Assembly (NCBI RefSeq): GCF_008831285.2
Contig: NC_045149.1
Location: 4,021,500-4,085,499, forward strand
Source of the DNA: Nymphaea colorata
Taxonomy: Eukaryota > Streptophyta > Magnoliopsida > Nymphaeales > Nymphaeaceae
DNA: 64,000 nucleotides
Direction of reading: 5' to 3'
Positions 62,103-64,000 of this stretch are shown piece after piece (position 1 is the first letter of the stretch; each line of letters starts with the position of its first letter). A model generated the notes under the pieces. It did not search any database and had not been told where the DNA came from. It saw only the letters and a list, made by a program, of their open reading frames with translations. Both the position numbers and the translations under genes were made by a program.

Positions 62103-62262
62103 CAGCCTATGCCCAACCTCGACAGAGATGCGAAAGAGTCCCTGCTATGGAGAGCTACCGTTCCTACTGTGGAAGAGCTACTACGAAGGGGAGAAGAGAG
62201 GCTGAGGAGATGCTATGAAGAGTCGGCCATTTCAACTTTCAACCCTCAAGGGGAAATAATGG

Positions 62263-62266
<4 letters not shown>

Positions 62267-62340
<74 letters not shown>
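62267..62340. repeat. (GA)n microsatellite
   Basis: About 37 GA units without interruption, 166 bp to the right of the previous tract. Confidence 0.95.
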
Positions 62341-62342
<2 letters not shown>

Positions 62343-62619
62343 AATAGCAACAAAGTTACTTCCACAATCGCCGGTTGTTTGAGGGTCTTGCAGGGTGCTG
62401 CTTGCCTTGCGGCTGCGCAACATGAGCAATCAATGAACAGGGATGAGATGGGGTGCGACAGTGATGCAACTTATCTCTGCTGTCGAGTGCCGATAAATAG
62501 CGATAATGGAAACCCCAAAGTGAAGCAACCCGCGCTACGCACCAATGTCATCAACCCCGGCAGCAGACGCACAACGGCCAAAACCCCCTCTCCGAGCTTG
62601 TGAGACAGTGAAGCCCTAA

Positions 62620-62924
62620 CGCCCTGTTTGGTTAGAGGGAAAAGGAGGAAAAGGAAGGGATTGAGCAATCCCTCCTTTGTTTGGTTGACTAATTAGAAAG
62701 GAAGAAAAGAGAGAAAGTTTGTTTGGCTGCGAGGGGAGGGAAAGGAAAGGGAGGAAAATGAAAGGAGAGTGTAGTGTAAATCCAATCCCTCCAAATTGAA
62801 GGGATTGGGAAGGAAAGGAAAGGAAAGGGATGGATTGAGCATTCCCTTCTTTTCCCTTCCCCTTCTTTTACCTTCCCTTTCCCTCCCTTTCCCTCCCTCC
62901 CTTTCCCTCCAACCAAACAGGGCG
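62620..62924. mobile_element. Tourist-like MITE (PIF/Harbinger type)
   Basis: A 305-bp element with perfect 14-bp terminal inverted repeats CGCCCTGTTTGGTT, flanked by TAA at 62,617-62,619 and 62,925-62,927, the three-base TWA duplication of the Harbinger superfamily. The interior is purine-rich on the left and pyrimidine-rich on the right, so the whole can fold back. Two inner copies of TTTGTTTGG (62,677 and 62,718) suggest a compound or internally rearranged element. It encodes nothing. Confidence 0.85.
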
Positions 62925-62927
62925 TAA

Positions 62928-63440
62928 TGGACAGTATTACATTTTCGAAAATGTTTTTCCACTCTCGAGGGTGGAAAGGAATTTTCGGAATAATAATTTC
63001 GGAAATTCAATGGCCACATTTTGAGTCCCTTGTTTGATGGGGAGAATTAAAAAAAAAATGATTTTTTTTCCTAACATTACAATACATTTCAATGCTATCA
63101 AACGTCCCCTAAAGAAAAAAGTCATTTTGCACGGAAATTTGGAAGATTTCTTTTACCAAACTACCCGTCTTTCTTTGGAACCACAAATATGTTTCTAAGT
63201 CCAAATTGTTTTTTTTATCTAACTCTATGTATATTTTAGACTTTTGGAGCAGCAAGGTGGTTCACACATAAGGATATGAAGTTTGTATCCTATGGTTATT
63301 GTCATGCTCCGATGTTTTACTCTTCTGAACTGTAAACAATGACAAGTGTGATATTTGAGTTGAAGGATGTACTATAGATCGTTAACACCAGAGGAAGACC
63401 ACAACCTTGCTAGTAATCAATAGGAGTTTGGGGATTTTGC
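62928..63440. other. Intergenic DNA
   Basis: No gene is recognised. A perfect 16-base palindrome ACATTTTCGAAAATGT lies at 62,939-62,954. A weak TTTGATGG / CTATCAAAC pair (63,030 and 63,098) could be a tiny decayed MITE. Confidence 0.5.
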
Positions 63441-63449
63441 CCTGCTGCT

Positions 63450-64000
63450 ATTTTACCATGTAACATGGAAGTTGAAGTCAGAGATGAGAAGAAGGAAGCA
63501 GCAAATTAAGAATCAATGCAAGAAATACCCTCAATCGCAAAGGTTCACAAAGAGGTGTCTACTGAAAGAAAACTTGTTGTTTAATCTGTTCAGCAGGATG
63601 ATCAATTCCAGAATATTACTTCAGCAAATGCTATGGTTTTGAAGGAAAAAACACCATGTATGCCTGTACTTTGTGTTTTCCTCAATAGTATGAAATTTGT
63701 GCCATCCATAAATTGTTTCTGTTAATCCTGCTTTCAATAATCTTAAGCATGAATTAGATTTATGCCATGTATTTACTAGTCCACTTGGTTTCAACAAAAA
63801 CCAAAGCAGCCAGGAGGCATGTGAAATTGCCTATAGCTTAGGTCAAGTTTCCCCTTATATCATTAGAAGATATGTAGGGGAAGCATGGCAGAGCAAAAAA
63901 CTCATGGGGTTTACATCCTTATCTGAAAAAGCCAAAGGCCAGCAATTGGAAGAATTCTTTATTTTAAAGCTAAAAAAAGTGAACATATTTGTGAGGTTGC
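63450..64000 (+). pseudogene. Unidentified coding-like sequence running off the right edge
   Basis: From about 63,706 one plus-strand frame has no stop for about 98 codons up to the window end. It contains NPAFNNLKHELDLCHVFTS, ACEIAYSLGQVSPYIIRRY and EEFFILKLKKVNIFVRL. Just upstream (63,450-63,700) a different frame is mostly open with two stops (EIPSIAKVHKEVSTERK, DDQFQNITSANAMVLKEK), as if one reading frame had been shifted near 63,700. There is no ATG at its start. I do not recognise the family. It may be an exon of a host gene, a retroelement ORF, or a pseudogene. The neighbouring sequence does not decide. Confidence 0.4.

Larger units (their letters stand above)
60791..62619. other. Intergenic DNA upstream of the Harbinger unit
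   Basis: No gene is recognised. It includes two long GA tracts (62,054-62,101 and 62,267-62,340) around which an arginine-glutamate-rich open frame appears. The region 62,100-62,600 is GC-richer and could be a promoter or leader of an unseen gene, but there is no homology. Confidence 0.5.

Noticed and set aside
61989-62603. A 204-codon plus-strand open frame with long Arg-Glu runs
   Set aside because: The Arg-Glu runs are simply translated (GA)n microsatellites. The remaining parts show no family resemblance or splice-supported structure.
63010-63115. Possible tiny MITE with TTTGATGG and CTATCAAAC ends
   Set aside because: The inverted match is short and imperfect and the duplication is unclear.

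Overview
The window is nuclear DNA of a flowering plant. The evidence is two intron-containing genes of plant-specific type (a WAT1/UMAMIT transporter and an MBD4-like DNA glycosylase without an MBD domain), several decayed Ty1/copia and Ty3/gypsy retrotransposons, plant-type LINE pieces, a PIF/Harbinger pair and long TA/GA microsatellites. The lineage within angiosperms cannot be fixed from this sequence alone. There is no prokaryotic gene organisation, rRNA, tRNA or CRISPR.

Positions 1-22,200 are a pile of dead transposable elements. A 5' LTR with primer-binding site starts a truncated copia element (4,523-8,440). A second copia element follows (8,806-12,745). A Ty3/gypsy pol remnant (13,196-19,990) is split by a minus-strand copia element (14,287-18,111) that left a 5-bp target duplication. 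A LINE piece on the minus strand keeps ORF1 and only the start of ORF2 (20,040-22,222). Positions 22,960-30,530 form one LTR retrotransposon on the minus strand, with both LTRs, primer-binding site, polypurine tract and near-intact target duplication, but almost no coding capacity apart from a gypsy integrase piece. Two copia pieces meet head to head at about 32,430: one on minus (30,722-32,430) and one on plus (32,431-about 35,500).

Positions 35,500-46,100 are AT-rich intergenic DNA with compound microsatellites, a LINE ORF2 3' piece (39,960-41,115) and a striking 30-bp minisatellite (41,993-42,489).

The host-gene island is 46,100-56,550. The WAT1-related transporter runs on plus (46,211-52,624, seven exons, 366 aa). 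The MBD4-like thymine/uracil mismatch glycosylase runs on minus (56,192-54,335, three exons, 440 aa). They converge tail to tail with about 1.7 kb between stop codons. Both reconstruct without a break across GT-AG junctions, so both look functional, although nothing suggests they share a pathway.

From 58,300 to 60,790 lies a PIF/Harbinger unit on minus: a Myb/SANT-like ORF followed by a DDE transposase. Both are broken, and one catalytic Asp of the transposase is replaced by Tyr. A Tourist-like MITE with a TAA target duplication sits at 62,620-62,924. At the right edge (63,706-64,000) a stop-free frame of unknown identity runs off the window.

I found no convincing undescribed multi-gene system. 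The items most worth checking are the decapeptide-phased minisatellite, the coding-poor LTR element, the precise lesions in the Harbinger pair, the unidentified frame at the right edge, and the repeated SPYFS-type motif in the glycosylase N-terminus.
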